DNA of 64,000 nucleotides from Chaetoceros tenuissimus (lineage: Eukaryota; Bacillariophyta; Thalassiosirophyceae; Chaetocerotales; Chaetocerotaceae). Shown here one piece after another: positions 37,795 to 48,771 of the stretch; positions within the stretch are counted from its first letter, which is position 1, and each line of letters starts with the position of its first letter. The stretch is from positions 2,852,001-2,916,000 of the forward strand of contig BLLK01000069.1 of NCBI GenBank assembly GCA_021927905.1, in the 5' to 3' direction. Position numbers and translations under genes: made by a program. The notes under the pieces were generated by a model. That model was not told the DNA's origin. It saw nothing but the letters and a program-made list of their open reading frames with translations, and searched no databases.

Positions 37795-39447
37795 ATGAAG
37801 ATAAGAGGCTCGACTTCCATATTCATTCTTCTCGGAATTATTGATTATTCCTTAGGATTCAACACCAACATTGCAAAATTTCATGCAAAGAGAAATGAAT
37901 TCCAAATTGCATTATCCATGGCAAAGAAGGAAGATTTACCATTGATCTCCAGTCAATTGAACGAGGCAATGAAGAAATGTCAGCCAGAATTTATCAAAAC
38001 TTGTAAGGTCGAGGTGGGAGTTAGTCCAAATGGAAATAGATTAGGTCTTATCGCAACAGATAAAATGAAGAAAGGAGATGTGGCTTTAGCTATTCCTTAC
38101 GACGACCAGATTATTTTGACACCTGAACTTGCTTTAGATGTTTACAATGGTGTCTTACCGACTAAATATGATGGGTGGACTGGTGATAATGGCCTCCTTG
38201 CTCTGTTGTTGTTGAATGAAGTTGCAAAGACTGCTACAAATGGAAGTGCAGGTATTGCAAAGCCAACCAGAAAAGCAGATGCTGCAAATCTTATTTCGGC
38301 ATGGATCAAAGCCTTGCCTTCCCCTCAAGAAATGAAAGAGAACAATATGCATCCATTTTTATACTCTGAAGATGATCAGGAAACTCTACAGGCATCTTCA
38401 ACTAAAAAGGTATATCGCTTGTTGGATGATCTTGAAGAAGATGCAGCATGGCTCGAAGAAAGAGTTTGGGAGGCTGACCGCCAGAAATTTCCTGCATCAG
38501 CAGAGTTGAATGGAGAAACATATCCTTGTTTCAATCTGGAAGGTTTTACGTGGGCCAGTGCATTAGTTGCATCTAGAAGTGTATTTGTCGATGGATCGTC
38601 AAGATTAATTCCTGTCATGGATATGGCGAATCATGATGACATTGGGGCAAATGAAGTAGTTGGAGGTACCATGGGGACCTTTGGAACAACAAAAGGCGCT
38701 GTAGTGAAAACGGCTAATGGAAAAACTTATGAAAAAGGCAGCGAATTCTTGGCATCATATGGACCAAAAAGTGCTGCAGAATATCTCCTTGAACACGGAT
38801 TCCTTCCAAAAGCATCAAGGTCGATGCAAACAAGCGTAGCTGAACTTACTTTTGAGATTGATGAAGAGGATCGGTTCCGTGATGACAAACTTGATATTCT
38901 CGAATTCGAGACTTATGATAATGCACCAATGGAACCAGTTCAAAGTTTTGATGTAGTAAGTGAAGCAGGAAGAGATGGAGAACCAGATCCCGCTATGATA
39001 CAATTTCTAAGATTGGTCAAGCTAGGAACCAAGGATGCGTTTTTACTTGAGAGTGTTTTCAGAAGAGATATATGGGAATTCATGTCTTTACCTGTAAGTG
39101 AACCAAATGAAAGGGCAGTTTTGGAAACTATCGCAAGTTCTTGCTCGAAAGCATTGGCTGGAATGGAAGGAATTGAAGCACCCGAAGATGAAGACGAAAA
39201 TTCCCCTCAAAGCCTTTGTGCAATTGTCAGAGAATCAGAAACCAAGGCTTTATCACGAACTTTGGAGTATGTCGAAAGAGAAAAGGAAGCACTTGATCTC
39301 AAGGAATACTACCAGGAACGAAGATTAAAAGACCTTGGACTAGATAGTGAATGGAATCCAGATGAAAGTGGTTCTGCACTAGGAGACGACTATGATGATG
39401 ACTTATCTTTCGGTCAGACAAGAGCACCGGGATCTCTCGACTGGTAG
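37795..39447 (+). CDS. Plastid SET-domain methyltransferase (Rubisco LSMT-like)
   Basis: 550 residues, one exon. The N-terminus is a signal peptide ending YSLG-F, the diatom plastid-type site. The SET region (about 65-345) opens with NRLGLIATDKMKKGDVALAIPY. It contains an LSMT-type insert, then the core EGFTWASALVASRSVFVDG, the AdoMet-site motif IPVMDMANHDD (NH as in the RFxNHS/NHC motif), and GSEFLASYGPKSAAEYLLEHGFLP. A helical Rubis-subs-bind-like domain follows (about 360-500), and the protein ends in an acidic tail. Relatives methylate lysines in Rubisco large subunit or aldolase; the true substrate in a diatom plastid is not predictable here. Confidence 0.85.
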   Translation: MKIRGSTSIFILLGIIDYSLGFNTNIAKFHAKRNEFQIALSMAKKEDLPLISSQLNEAMKKCQPEFIKTCKVEVGVSPNGNRLGLIATDKMKKGDVALAIPYDDQIILTPELALDVYNGVLPTKYDGWTGDNGLLALLLLNEVAKTATNGSAGIAKPTRKADAANLISAWIKALPSPQEMKENNMHPFLYSEDDQETLQASSTKKVYRLLDDLEEDAAWLEERVWEADRQKFPASAELNGETYPCFNLEGFTWASALVASRSVFVDGSSRLIPVMDMANHDDIGANEVVGGTMGTFGTTKGAVVKTANGKTYEKGSEFLASYGPKSAAEYLLEHGFLPKASRSMQTSVAELTFEIDEEDRFRDDKLDILEFETYDNAPMEPVQSFDVVSEAGRDGEPDPAMIQFLRLVKLGTKDAFLLESVFRRDIWEFMSLPVSEPNERAVLETIASSCSKALAGMEGIEAPEDEDENSPQSLCAIVRESETKALSRTLEYVEREKEALDLKEYYQERRLKDLGLDSEWNPDESGSALGDDYDDDLSFGQTRAPGSLDW

Positions 39448-39871
39448 CTAATATTCTTTTAAAAACATTTTATTAAAAAAATGAGCTTGAGGATTCAATG
39501 GAAGTTACATCTTTTTTAATTTTATTTTGATAAAAGGGAAAAAATGCACAGGATAGGACAAATGAAAATAGAGTGTTCTGTTTGAAGTCGAGTGTCTGTG
39601 TAAAGATCGTGTGAAAATCATCGTGGGAGGGCTTCTTGGATTTTTGGATCACGAAGAATCATCACATCATCACCATCATCATTCCAATTTCAATGAAACC
39701 ATATACCTATTGTTCTCGTAAAATTGAAACAACTGAATACAAAAAAGCTATCGCATTTTCTCATACTGCTACCAGTTTGTTTATCAGCGCCCTTGCTTGG
39801 AACTTGGATCTCATTTGATTCTCCATACATCTCTCTTGCTACTGTAGGCAACAACGTTTCATAAAAACATC
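39448..39871. other. Intergenic between two plus-strand genes
   Basis: 424 bp; contains a short CATCAT(C) simple repeat (39659-39679) and AT-rich 3'-flank sequence. No gene is supported. Confidence 0.5.
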
Positions 39872-40540
39872 ATGTCGAAGCCTAAGCAAGAAAAGTTTTC
39901 GCCACAACAGTCTACGAGAGTTTCGACAGTACTGACTTCTGATAATGATATTTGGACAGAGTACTTGGCAGTTGTCGAAATGTTGGACCCAACAAAGAGG
40001 AATGGAAAATATCATTTGCAAATTCGTTCTTTCTTCGAGTCCAGCAACACGGGAAAGAAGGCATGGGACGAGCCTCCTTCTGGTGCAACAAATATAATAT
40101 GGGCCAGCGAGGAAGCAAGAAATCTAGCTGAATTACAATTAAAGGATGTGAAAATAATAGACCATGGTAATTCTGTCACTCTAGGAATGGATAACAGCAA
40201 AACTCTTCAAGCGGAACCTACTAATTCAGATACTTCTGATAAAAAGCCAAAGTCATGGAAAGGGAAAATAAATAGTTTATTCAAGAAAAATAAGAAGGAT
40301 GACTCGTCTGATTACAATAAAACTTTCACCTATGAAAAAGGTTCACATACAGATGTTTTCTCAGCAAAAAGTAAAAACTCAAAACCAAAGGATGAAATGG
40401 ATATCAATGATGTGAACCTTCAGATTGCCATGGCTGAAAGTATTGCCAAAACTGAAGCTAAAACACCACCATCTACGGAAGATGAGGATCTAGAAATGGC
40501 AAAGGCATTGTCGCTGTCAGAAGCCCATCAATATCGATGA
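39872..40540 (+). CDS. Ubiquitin-interacting-motif protein
   Basis: 222 residues, one exon. The N-terminal 85 residues (IWTEYLAVVEMLDPTKRNGKYHLQIRSF, then GKKAWDEPPSGATNIIWAS) resemble a degenerate WW-type strand pattern. The middle is basic and Ser/Lys-rich (SWKGKINSLFKKNKKDD). The C-terminus has two UIM-like helices: VNLQIAMAESIAK (about 185-198) and DEDLEMAKALSLSEAHQ (about 203-219), the latter with the acidic cluster, Ala and Ser of a standard UIM. This suggests binding of ubiquitinated cargo, for example in trafficking. The exact family is not recognised. Confidence 0.65.
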   Translation: MSKPKQEKFSPQQSTRVSTVLTSDNDIWTEYLAVVEMLDPTKRNGKYHLQIRSFFESSNTGKKAWDEPPSGATNIIWASEEARNLAELQLKDVKIIDHGNSVTLGMDNSKTLQAEPTNSDTSDKKPKSWKGKINSLFKKNKKDDSSDYNKTFTYEKGSHTDVFSAKSKNSKPKDEMDINDVNLQIAMAESIAKTEAKTPPSTEDEDLEMAKALSLSEAHQYR

Positions 40541-40777
40541 TAAAAGTATTTCTAGATAACCTTCCACAAAATTATAAAATCTTTTGTTTTTATATCTTTA
40601 ACGTGAATGTTTTATTGTGGCAACATGTAAGTAACTGCTTTTGTATTTTTTAAAAGCAAGAAAGCATTTTTTGCGCTCGAGAGCTGCGATACTCTCATAG
40701 CGAGTTTTAGGGCAAATTCATTTCGCAGACCCTTCCCTTGGGATGCATACTTGATTCCCCTTCATCCGCTCCAATTT

Positions 40778-42830
40778 TTAAAAGACATATTCACGAAGAA
40801 TTGCCTGAAGAAGGAACAAAAAGTAGAAGAAAAACATTACATATCCTAGAGTCTTCGTCAATTTCCATTTACAGAGATGTATTGTGACCACAATCATTAC
40901 AAGCATTCCTAGCAAAATGATGATTGATAGCCAAATACCTTCCGCATCAATTGAGACAACGCTTGAGTCGTCCATTGGGTAAAGAATGAAAATCATCCAT
41001 GGCAAAGGAAGTCCAACCAAAATATCAAAAATATTACTTCCGATAGAACTTGATACAGCCATATCTCCCTCACCCATTCGTGCTACAATCACACTAGAAA
41101 GTAAATCAGGAACAGATGTACCAGCTGCCAAGAATGTTAATCCCATAATGAAAGGTGGAATTCCTACAGTTTCTCCAATAGTCTCAGCCCAGCCCACCAT
41201 AAAGTATGAGTAAAATCCAATCCAGACAATAGAAAGGAAGAAAGCAAGGTAGCAAAACTTTCCATTGACCGACTTCCTTCGCACATCTGGAACAGTAAGG
41301 GCAAGGGTAGATACGAGAGGGAAAAGAAATAGCCATTTGAAAATCCCCAAGCACCCAGCATTTCTAGGTGGAGCCAAAAGTTGACAGATTGTTTCCTCCC
41401 TCTCTTCAGTCTCGACTCTCTTTTGCTGCTTCTCGTAGTAAGTTGATTTGAAATACCACTGTGTGAATTCGTCAAAAGTGATTGCATTCTTCTCAAGGAA
41501 GCATTCCATGGTAGCCTGTTCAACCTGATTCTGAAGTACTGACGGTTCAATCTCGTGAAGCATTACCTTGAACTCACTGCGGGTGATGGTTCCTGTCGAG
41601 TCGCTATCATATTTGTCGAAAACAGCTCTGATTTGCTGTCTAACGTGTTCTTCAGAATGAAGGTACCATGCCTTGAATTCTAGTTTTGTAATCTGTTGAC
41701 AAAGTAGAGAACCGGTTAGCAATGATTATATGATTGAAAGAAACAATCGAGAATTTGGGAATCATTTGAAATAGACTTACGCATCCGTTGTTGTTCTTGT
41801 CAAGGTCTGCCATTATTTTGTTCAGTTCTTCTTCCGATACAGCCTGATTCTCCAATTTATTGAAGCATTTCTGCAATTCCTCACGAGAAATTTCCCCGTC
41901 ACCATTTTCATCTACAAATTCAAAAACCTCATCTACGTTTCCAGCAATTTTCGAAACAAATCCGATGCGGGCCTTATCAAGCCAAGAATCTGGATCGCGA
42001 ATCATAGTCAAAAGTCCAGCACGGAAAGTAGTATGATATTTGAAGCTGTAGAAGGTATCATCTTTGGAAGCTTCCTCGTCTTCATCTGGTGCAAGTTCTT
42101 GTCCAGTAAACATTTTGTAAAGTCTTCCATTAGCTGCCATGATACCAACGTATCCAAGGTACATCACAAACAATACAATAGCTTCCCAAAGGTCAATCTG
42201 TTCTTTCGTGTGCACTCCCACAAAAATGGCAAGTACCAAAAGACTGATAGCATAGTAGGTACTATCACGGAACAGAGGCCACCAAGTAAGCTCCAAGACT
42301 TCTTTACTGAGCAAAGAACACATACCGATCACGAAAAGGACGTTGAAGACAGCACTTCCAACAATAGTACCGAAACCCACAGAGGAACGGTTGAAAGTAC
42401 CAAAGAGGGATGTGAAGAGTTCAGGTGCCGATCCTCCAGCTGCCATAAGGGTTGCTCCAGCAATATCAAGTGAAAGGTTAAGCTGGTTCTCACCACTCAT
42501 TTCTTCGAGAGCAGGTACAAAGTATTCATCACAGACAATGGCTAGGGCCAAAAACATGTACAAAATCCCAAGGATGTAAAAGATAATGGTCCAGACTGGA
42601 TCTGCTGTCTCTTGAAAGATGAGCTGACGTGAAGCGGTTTCTGATAGACGACGGCGAGCTACCTCTCCGAAGCCTTCGTCATGAGAGAAGTGTGTGTATA
42701 CGCAAAATCCAGCACAAAGAGTGATGAAGGCCGCAGCTCGGAACCCTCCTCGCATTCTATACTTGTATTTATATGTTCCATTCGAAGTTGTAACACTCAT
42801 CTTTGGTTGTTCAGCTTGTAGCGAGGTCAT
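40778..42830 (-). CDS. EF-hand Na+/Ca2+ (K+) exchanger, NCKX/NCL type
   Basis: 654 residues in two exons (42830-41781 and 41692-40778, donor GTAAGT, acceptor CAACAG, phase 0). The alpha-1 repeat, [20 protein letters not shown] (about 125-145), and alpha-2 repeat, [17 protein letters not shown] (about 530-550), with [12 protein letters not shown], are NCKX-like transport motifs. Between them lies a cytosolic block of EF-hands: [24 protein letters not shown] (formed across the splice) and [12 protein letters not shown]. Each has the Dx[DN]xxG loop pattern. The architecture matches plant NCL and algal EF-NCX proteins, in which calcium binding gates export of Ca2+ from the cytosol. Membrane location is unknown. 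An N-terminal helix ([17 protein letters not shown]) may be an anchor or signal. Confidence 0.88.
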
Positions 42831-43494
42831 GTTCCTAGAGAAGGGTTATTATTTGCTCGTACCTCGTACCTATGAGCAATTCTTTCTTCCTCTAGAAAAT
42901 TATTTGCGTTTTAATCGTTTGAAGAATGAATGCAGCTTTCTAGTCATAAAGCTACGTAGTACACACAAATATCCCGCTGTACCTGTATGGAGAGAGAAGA
43001 GAGAATGCAGCTCGGAAGATATTTGTCTGAAATGTCATGAAAATGGCCTGATTTGAAAAAAAATAGTTTTCAACGGTCGAGGCAGCTAGATATTATGAAA
43101 ATAGCTAACAATGTCGCCAAACGGACAAAGATTGGAATGTTTCAGTGTTATCTTTCCTTCTTTTCTTTCCCTTTCTTTCTCAAAGAACAATCACTAGAAT
43201 GACGAACGGAGTGCCTTTGCTTCAACAAAGATGTGAGGCGTAAAAGCCAACAGAAGAAGATCTACCAATGAAATTCCTGCTGGAACATTGAAAGAATTTG
43301 AATAAAAGCCATTAGGACAGCGGACATTAGTGTGATTCATATTTCAACTAAAGGATTCACCTACTCGAAACTTTCTCTTTTTCCACCGCGAATATAAACA
43401 TATATTAGTTTCAGCACTGGAAAAGTTTGACTCTTTACATAGTTTGATTTAGAAAGAATTTTTGTCATATCCAATATCCAATTTGTTATAAAAA
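42831..43494. promoter_or_regulatory. Divergent promoter region, exchanger / TrpEG
   Basis: 664 bp between divergent ATGs. A T/C-rich stretch (43150-43180) is present; no gene or RNA is supported. Short frames here extend from antisense of the exchanger gene. Confidence 0.4.
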
Positions 43495-46236
43495 ATGGCA
43501 AGATTTACAAAGGCAGCATTACTATCTGCTATCTTTGGAGCAACATGTGTTTCGGCATTTACTCCTATGAATCTTAATATTCAAGGTGATCGGTTGCAAA
43601 TGAGACAATCTCCTACCACTTCATCATCTTCATTATTCATGTCTACAGAAGCTGCTTCCAGCACAGATTTTAATGCAGTCAAAGTTGCAAAGACTGGTGG
43701 AAGAGGTGCAGTTACTGCAGCACAAGATGCAGCTGATAAGAATCTTTCTCTTGGAGCACCACGTGAGAGACCAGATGGTGGACATTTCCTTACCAAAGGT
43801 GGAGTTCAAATTACAGCACAAGTTGACTCACTTCAATTCGTTAACAAAAATGTGAATGGTGAGCCTTCATCAGAAGGAACAAGTGTGCGAGCTATTGAAG
43901 ACTTGATTGATCAATTGGATTATACTAGAGGAGTTCTCCTATCTTCTTCCTATGAATTTCCTGGAAGGTAAGTGGAATGAATAGTGACGTGAACATCTTT
44001 CACTACAAAATAAATTTATGTCAAGCTAATACACTCGTTCATTTTAGATATGCTCGTTGGTCACTTGGGTTTGTAAACCCACCATTGGAAATAGCTGGAA
44101 AGGGACAAGATTGCATAATTAAAGCACTTAATGCTCGCGGAACAGTTTTGCTTCCAGCAATTATCAAGAATATGGAAGAATTGAAAGCAGATGGAGTACT
44201 AGAAAATATCACTATTTCTGATGACAAAATTGAAGTGAAAGTCGTTCCACCAGCGGAAGTTGGAACATTTAGTGAAGAGGATAGATCTCGTCAGCCATCG
44301 CTTTTCTCGGTTGTTCGTTCCCTTGTTGACTTATTTGGATATGAAGATGGTGATGGACAACTTGGATTGTATGGCGCATTTGGATATGATCTTACATTTC
44401 AATTTGAACCTATTGACTTGAAACAGGATCGTGATGATGAGCAACGTGATATCTTGTTATATCTTCCTGATGAAATTGTTGTTGTTGACCAAGATAAGAA
44501 GGACGCATGGAAAATTTCATATGAGTTTTCTGTTGATGGAAAGAGTACACAGGGACTTGCAAGAGATGATAACGAAAAGGTTCCATTTAAGGCTTTTGAT
44601 GAAAACGATGCAGATGCAGTTGCGGCATTCAAAGATCGTGATACCCCAGCAAATGAATTTTCAAAATCTGTCGATCGTTCGAAGGAAGAGTTTAAGGTTG
44701 GAAATCTTTTCGAAGCAGTTTTGTCACAGACATTTAGGGAAAAATTAGGAGAGGATACTCCTCCTTCGAAACTATTCAGAAGACTCAGGGATCGCAATCC
44801 CTCTCCTTATGGTTTTTTCATTAATCTTGGAGAAGATGAGTATCTCGTCGGTGCCAGTCCAGAGATGTTTGTAAGATGTGAAAAGACTGAGGATAATGAC
44901 TATAGACCAGGCGCAATTCGTGTCGAAACTTGTCCAATTTCAGGAACTGTAGCACGTGGAGAAGACGCACTCGAAGATGCAAAGAGAGTAAGAAGCTTGA
45001 TTATGAATCAGAAGGAAGAAAGTGAATTGACAATGTGTACTGATGTCGACAGAAACGATAAGTCAAGAATTTGTGAACCAGGGTCTGTAAAGGTCATTGG
45101 ACGTAGACAAATTGAAATGTATAGTCGTTTAATCCACACAGTTGATCACGTAGAAGGCTATCTTAGAGAGAAATTCGATGCTCTTGATGCATTCTTATGT
45201 CATACTTGGGCTGTCACTGTAACCGGGGCGCCAAAAACTTGGGCCATTCAATTTGTTGAAGATATGGAGCGCTCACCTCGTTGTTGGTATGGTGGAGCAG
45301 TTGGATTGGTAGGATTCGATGGAACTCTGAATACAGGTCTGACTCTTCGTACAGTCCGCGTAAAGAATGGAGTTGCAGAGGTCCGTGCAGGAGCTACACT
45401 ACTTTATGACTCTGATCCTTTGGATGAAGAGAAGGAAACAGAGCTTAAGGCTTCTGCCATGATGGATGCAATTGTCCAGAAGGGAGATGAAGTAATTGAT
45501 GTATCCGCTTCTAAAGAAGAAGCGGACGATGAAGACATTGGAACTGGAAAGAAAATCGTTCTTATTGATCACGAAGATTCTTTCGTCCACACCCTTGGAA
45601 ACTACCTCAGACAAACCGGTGCAGAAGTACAAACTCTTAGAAGCGGACCAACTGCATTAGCAGCGATTGAAAAGATGGCAATGGACGGTGACAAGCCTGA
45701 TATGGTAAGTGATTCGTATATATGTTCCATTTTTTTCATGAAAATAATATTAACATGATTCCTCCAAAAAGGTCGTTCTCTCACCTGGACCAGGAAATCC
45801 AAGTGATTTTGGGCTTTCTAAATCTATTGAACTCCTAACCAAACTTGGAATCCCTGGATTTGGCGTTTGCCTCGGTCTTCAAGGCATGGTTGAGCACTTT
45901 GGAGGAGAACTTGGTGTCTTGAGCTATCCGATGCATGGGAAACCGTCTCCTATAACCCTCACTGCGGACGGTATCAAGGAAGAGAGTATATTTGATGGTA
46001 TCCCGGAAACATTTGAAGTAGCACGGTATCACTCGCTGCATGGAATCAAGGATAAAATTCCAGATTGTCTCGAAATAACAGCACTCACAGAAGATGATAT
46101 TGTCATGGGTATTAAACACAAGACATTACCATTTGCTGCAGTACAATTCCATCCAGAATCAATTTTGACATCACCTTCAAACGGAATGAAGATTCTCAAG
46201 AACGCTCTCAAATATCTTAAGGGATCTGAAGAATAA
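43495..46236 (+). CDS. trpEG: Plastid anthranilate synthase, fused TrpE-TrpG
   Basis: Converts chorismate and glutamine to anthranilate, the first step of tryptophan synthesis. 864 residues in three exons (43495-43967, 44048-45704, 45772-46236; introns of 80 and 67 nt). The signal peptide ends CVSA-FTP, a plastid motif. The TrpE part has GAFGYDLTFQFEPI, CPISGTVARGED, ELTMCTDVDRNDKS and WYGGAVGLVGFDG, a pattern like the fused enzymes of alphaproteobacteria. The TrpG glutaminase (about 690-864) starts LIDHEDSFVHTLGNYL. It has the nucleophile in GFGVCLGLQGM (Cys about residue 743) and QFHPES near the end. All catalytic motifs are present. The fusion suggests bacterial ancestry, by transfer or endosymbiosis. 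Confidence 0.93.
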
Positions 46237-46417
46237 AATGATAAATTTATTTATAGATTTTGGTATTATTATGAAGTGATACATAGAAGTCAAGAGGATC
46301 TTCGGAATCCAACAAGAGCCATAAAATTCTAATGCAAAACTATATTCTTCATTGTGATAATATCGAAAAGGTAACATGTTATGAAGGTCAAAATTTGCAT
46401 GAACTTTCATCAAAGGT

Positions 46418-47883
46418 TTACTTTGTATCGGGGCGACTGCTGTCCTCATCGCCATGATGTTCGAAACGATCTTCTTTCGGTCGGAATCTCAAAATAGAAT
46501 GAATTTCCATTGCCCTTGTCTGCGTTGGTGGATTTTCCAGCACTTCCTGAAGCAATGCCCTCAGGTCCTCGACCGTGTTAATAAGTTTTTCTTGATCTTC
46601 AATGATTTCTTCCACCATATCTTCAAGTTGGAAGACATAGTCAGTTGTATCCATGGTATCTTCTGAAACAACACTACTGGAAGAAGCCGCGGCCTCCTTC
46701 ATGATGCGTTCGCTTTCTTCTTTTGTTAGTTCAGTGTCAACTCCAAGCGTCTCCATCTTTTTAGCTAATGCCATCTCTTGTTTGAGAGCTACCTTTTTAT
46801 CCATTTCCTCTTTCAGCCTCTTTTCTTCTGTCATTGCAACCAGCGATTCACAAATAATAGCAATAATGAGGTTCATCGCAACGAATCCGGTAATGACAGT
46901 CCACAAAATGAACATAATCCATGACCATGGGTAAACAGCCATAACTAAGTGTAAAGAAAATGTTAGAAAGACTGATAATTTACTACTACCAAAACTGAAT
47001 AAACAAAAGCAATAAATGACTCACCCTCACGAGCAATACCTTGCCATGAATCAAAAGTCATGATTTGAAAGAGAGTAAGAAATGTTCTATCAATCTGACT
47101 GAAATAGTCAAACTTAGTCAGACCTCTCTCGTACAAATCACCAAACATGAGGGTAAATGCAATCCCAAAAATTAAAAACAGGAGAGTTAGTAAAAAAGCG
47201 ACTAATCCCATTTTGGGCATAACTCCCACCAATGCCTTCACCACAGCCTTTAATTTCTCTACCCTGCTGATAAGTCGGAGCACACGGAAAATACGAAATG
47301 CACGAATGATTGACATTCCTGCAAAGGCCCATGACATGATTACTACAGATGCATCAAAGACAAGCCAGCCAAAGTTTTCTTCTCTGAGGGCTTGCTCTTC
47401 TTCTGACTTTGGAGCAAACTTTATTTTCCCAGACTTGATCTCTATGCGGTCAAATCGGTTATGATGAATAAAATTCAGAATAACTTCCACGGTGAAAATG
47501 ATGAGGAAGATTTGATCAACTAGCTCAAAGGAACTATCTATTTTTGGATTGTTTTCTACAAAGCTAAAGGTCTGTAGACCCATTTGAATAGCATTGATGA
47601 TGATCAATACGATAATAAATGGGTCTATGAAATCCAGAAACTTCCCTAATTTTGTTGGGTGATATTCTACTGGAATATCGTCAGTGAATTTTTCTAGTGA
47701 CTCGTCTGGAGTTATAGGTCGTGCTAGAGCAGTCTCTGGAGGCGGATTCTTTGTTGGTGATCTACCATCTTTACGCTCTTGCCTTTGCTGTTTTCTCTCA
47801 TCTCTACTCTGTCGGGTCTTAGCCTTCATGAGTCTCTGTTTTCTTCTGGCGTTAGCCATTCCTCCTGAAACGTTAATGGGCAT
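46418..47883 (-). CDS. Single-domain voltage-gated cation channel (EukCat)
   Basis: 461 residues in two exons (47883-47025 and 46944-46418; donor GTGAGT, acceptor CTTAG). Six transmembrane helices form one voltage-gated repeat: S1 about 81-105, S2 118-140, S3 172-189, S4 191-210 with Arg at every third position (IIRAFRIFRVLRLISR), S5 225-250. The pore is TLFQIMTFDSW (about 270-280) and S6 lies in exon 2 (SWIMFILWTVITGFVAMNLIIAII). The spliced junction reads AREVMAVYP, matching AREVMAVKP in the neighbouring paralogue. Diatom EukCat channels carry fast Na+/Ca2+ action potentials as tetramers. The C-terminus is a charged coiled coil. Which EukCat clade applies needs a tree. Confidence 0.87.
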
Positions 47884-48771
47884 TTTGGAATATTTTTATA
47901 TGTTGAAACTAGGTATAATGATATGTTGCTTGATGTTGTCGACAATAAAATCTGATGTGTAGAACAGCAGATTCACTAGTGAATGAAATGAAATGATGCA
48001 ATTTCACTTGTGTTTTATAAAATGAGGGTACTAGGTAGTAGAGCAAAAGTCTGATTGTGAGAGATATCCAGATATTGCTCTTGCTACTTTCAAGTGCTGT
48101 AATGAAGTAACTGTTTGATGTTCACGAAAATCTGTTTTACAATAAGCTTGAAGTGTTTCAAGTTGCTTCTAAGTAAATGGGTATAGATTGTCCGTAAATT
48201 TTTCGGAAGTAATGAGCATGCAGTCAGTGTTTGAATGGTTACGTTAACGATGTGGTGTTTTTTTCGGCCAGCAGAGCTTCTTGTTCACCACTGTCGGTGC
48301 AAATAGTTCGAGACTACCTTGATCTCGCGGGAGAAAGACTTAGTTTAGCCCAAGTGAAACTTTTTGAATGAGTCTCACTCTATAATTTTAGTCTCATGAC
48401 GGTAATACTGTGAATGGAGTACATACGTACAGATTAGACATTTATTTTTTGACTCATAACCTTTTCCAAAAGAATGAACATATTTCCTTTCTCTCCAACC
48501 TCTTTTGCTTCTCGTTTTCCCATACAACACGTCTAAATAGTTTGTTCCCAGTCGTATTCAATAATTGTTCATAACGCAACAGAAGGCTTCTACAGATAGC
48601 GATTAAGGCCACGTTGTTTCTACGCTCCTAATTTCCCATCTGTAAATAGCACATAAAGGTTGAAAGAAGTACATTCTTTGGACATCCCCACCGCAAAAAA
48701 ATACAAAAGAAATCCCACAAGTTTCTGACAGTATTTACATATATCGAATATAGATTAGATCAATTACGATC
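47884..48771. promoter_or_regulatory. Shared 888-bp region between two head-to-head EukCat genes
   Basis: Both channel genes start outwards from this spacer, so their promoters lie here. No gene is supported. The region is AT-rich, with a T-run near 48257-48264 and no obvious symmetric duplication. Confidence 0.45.
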
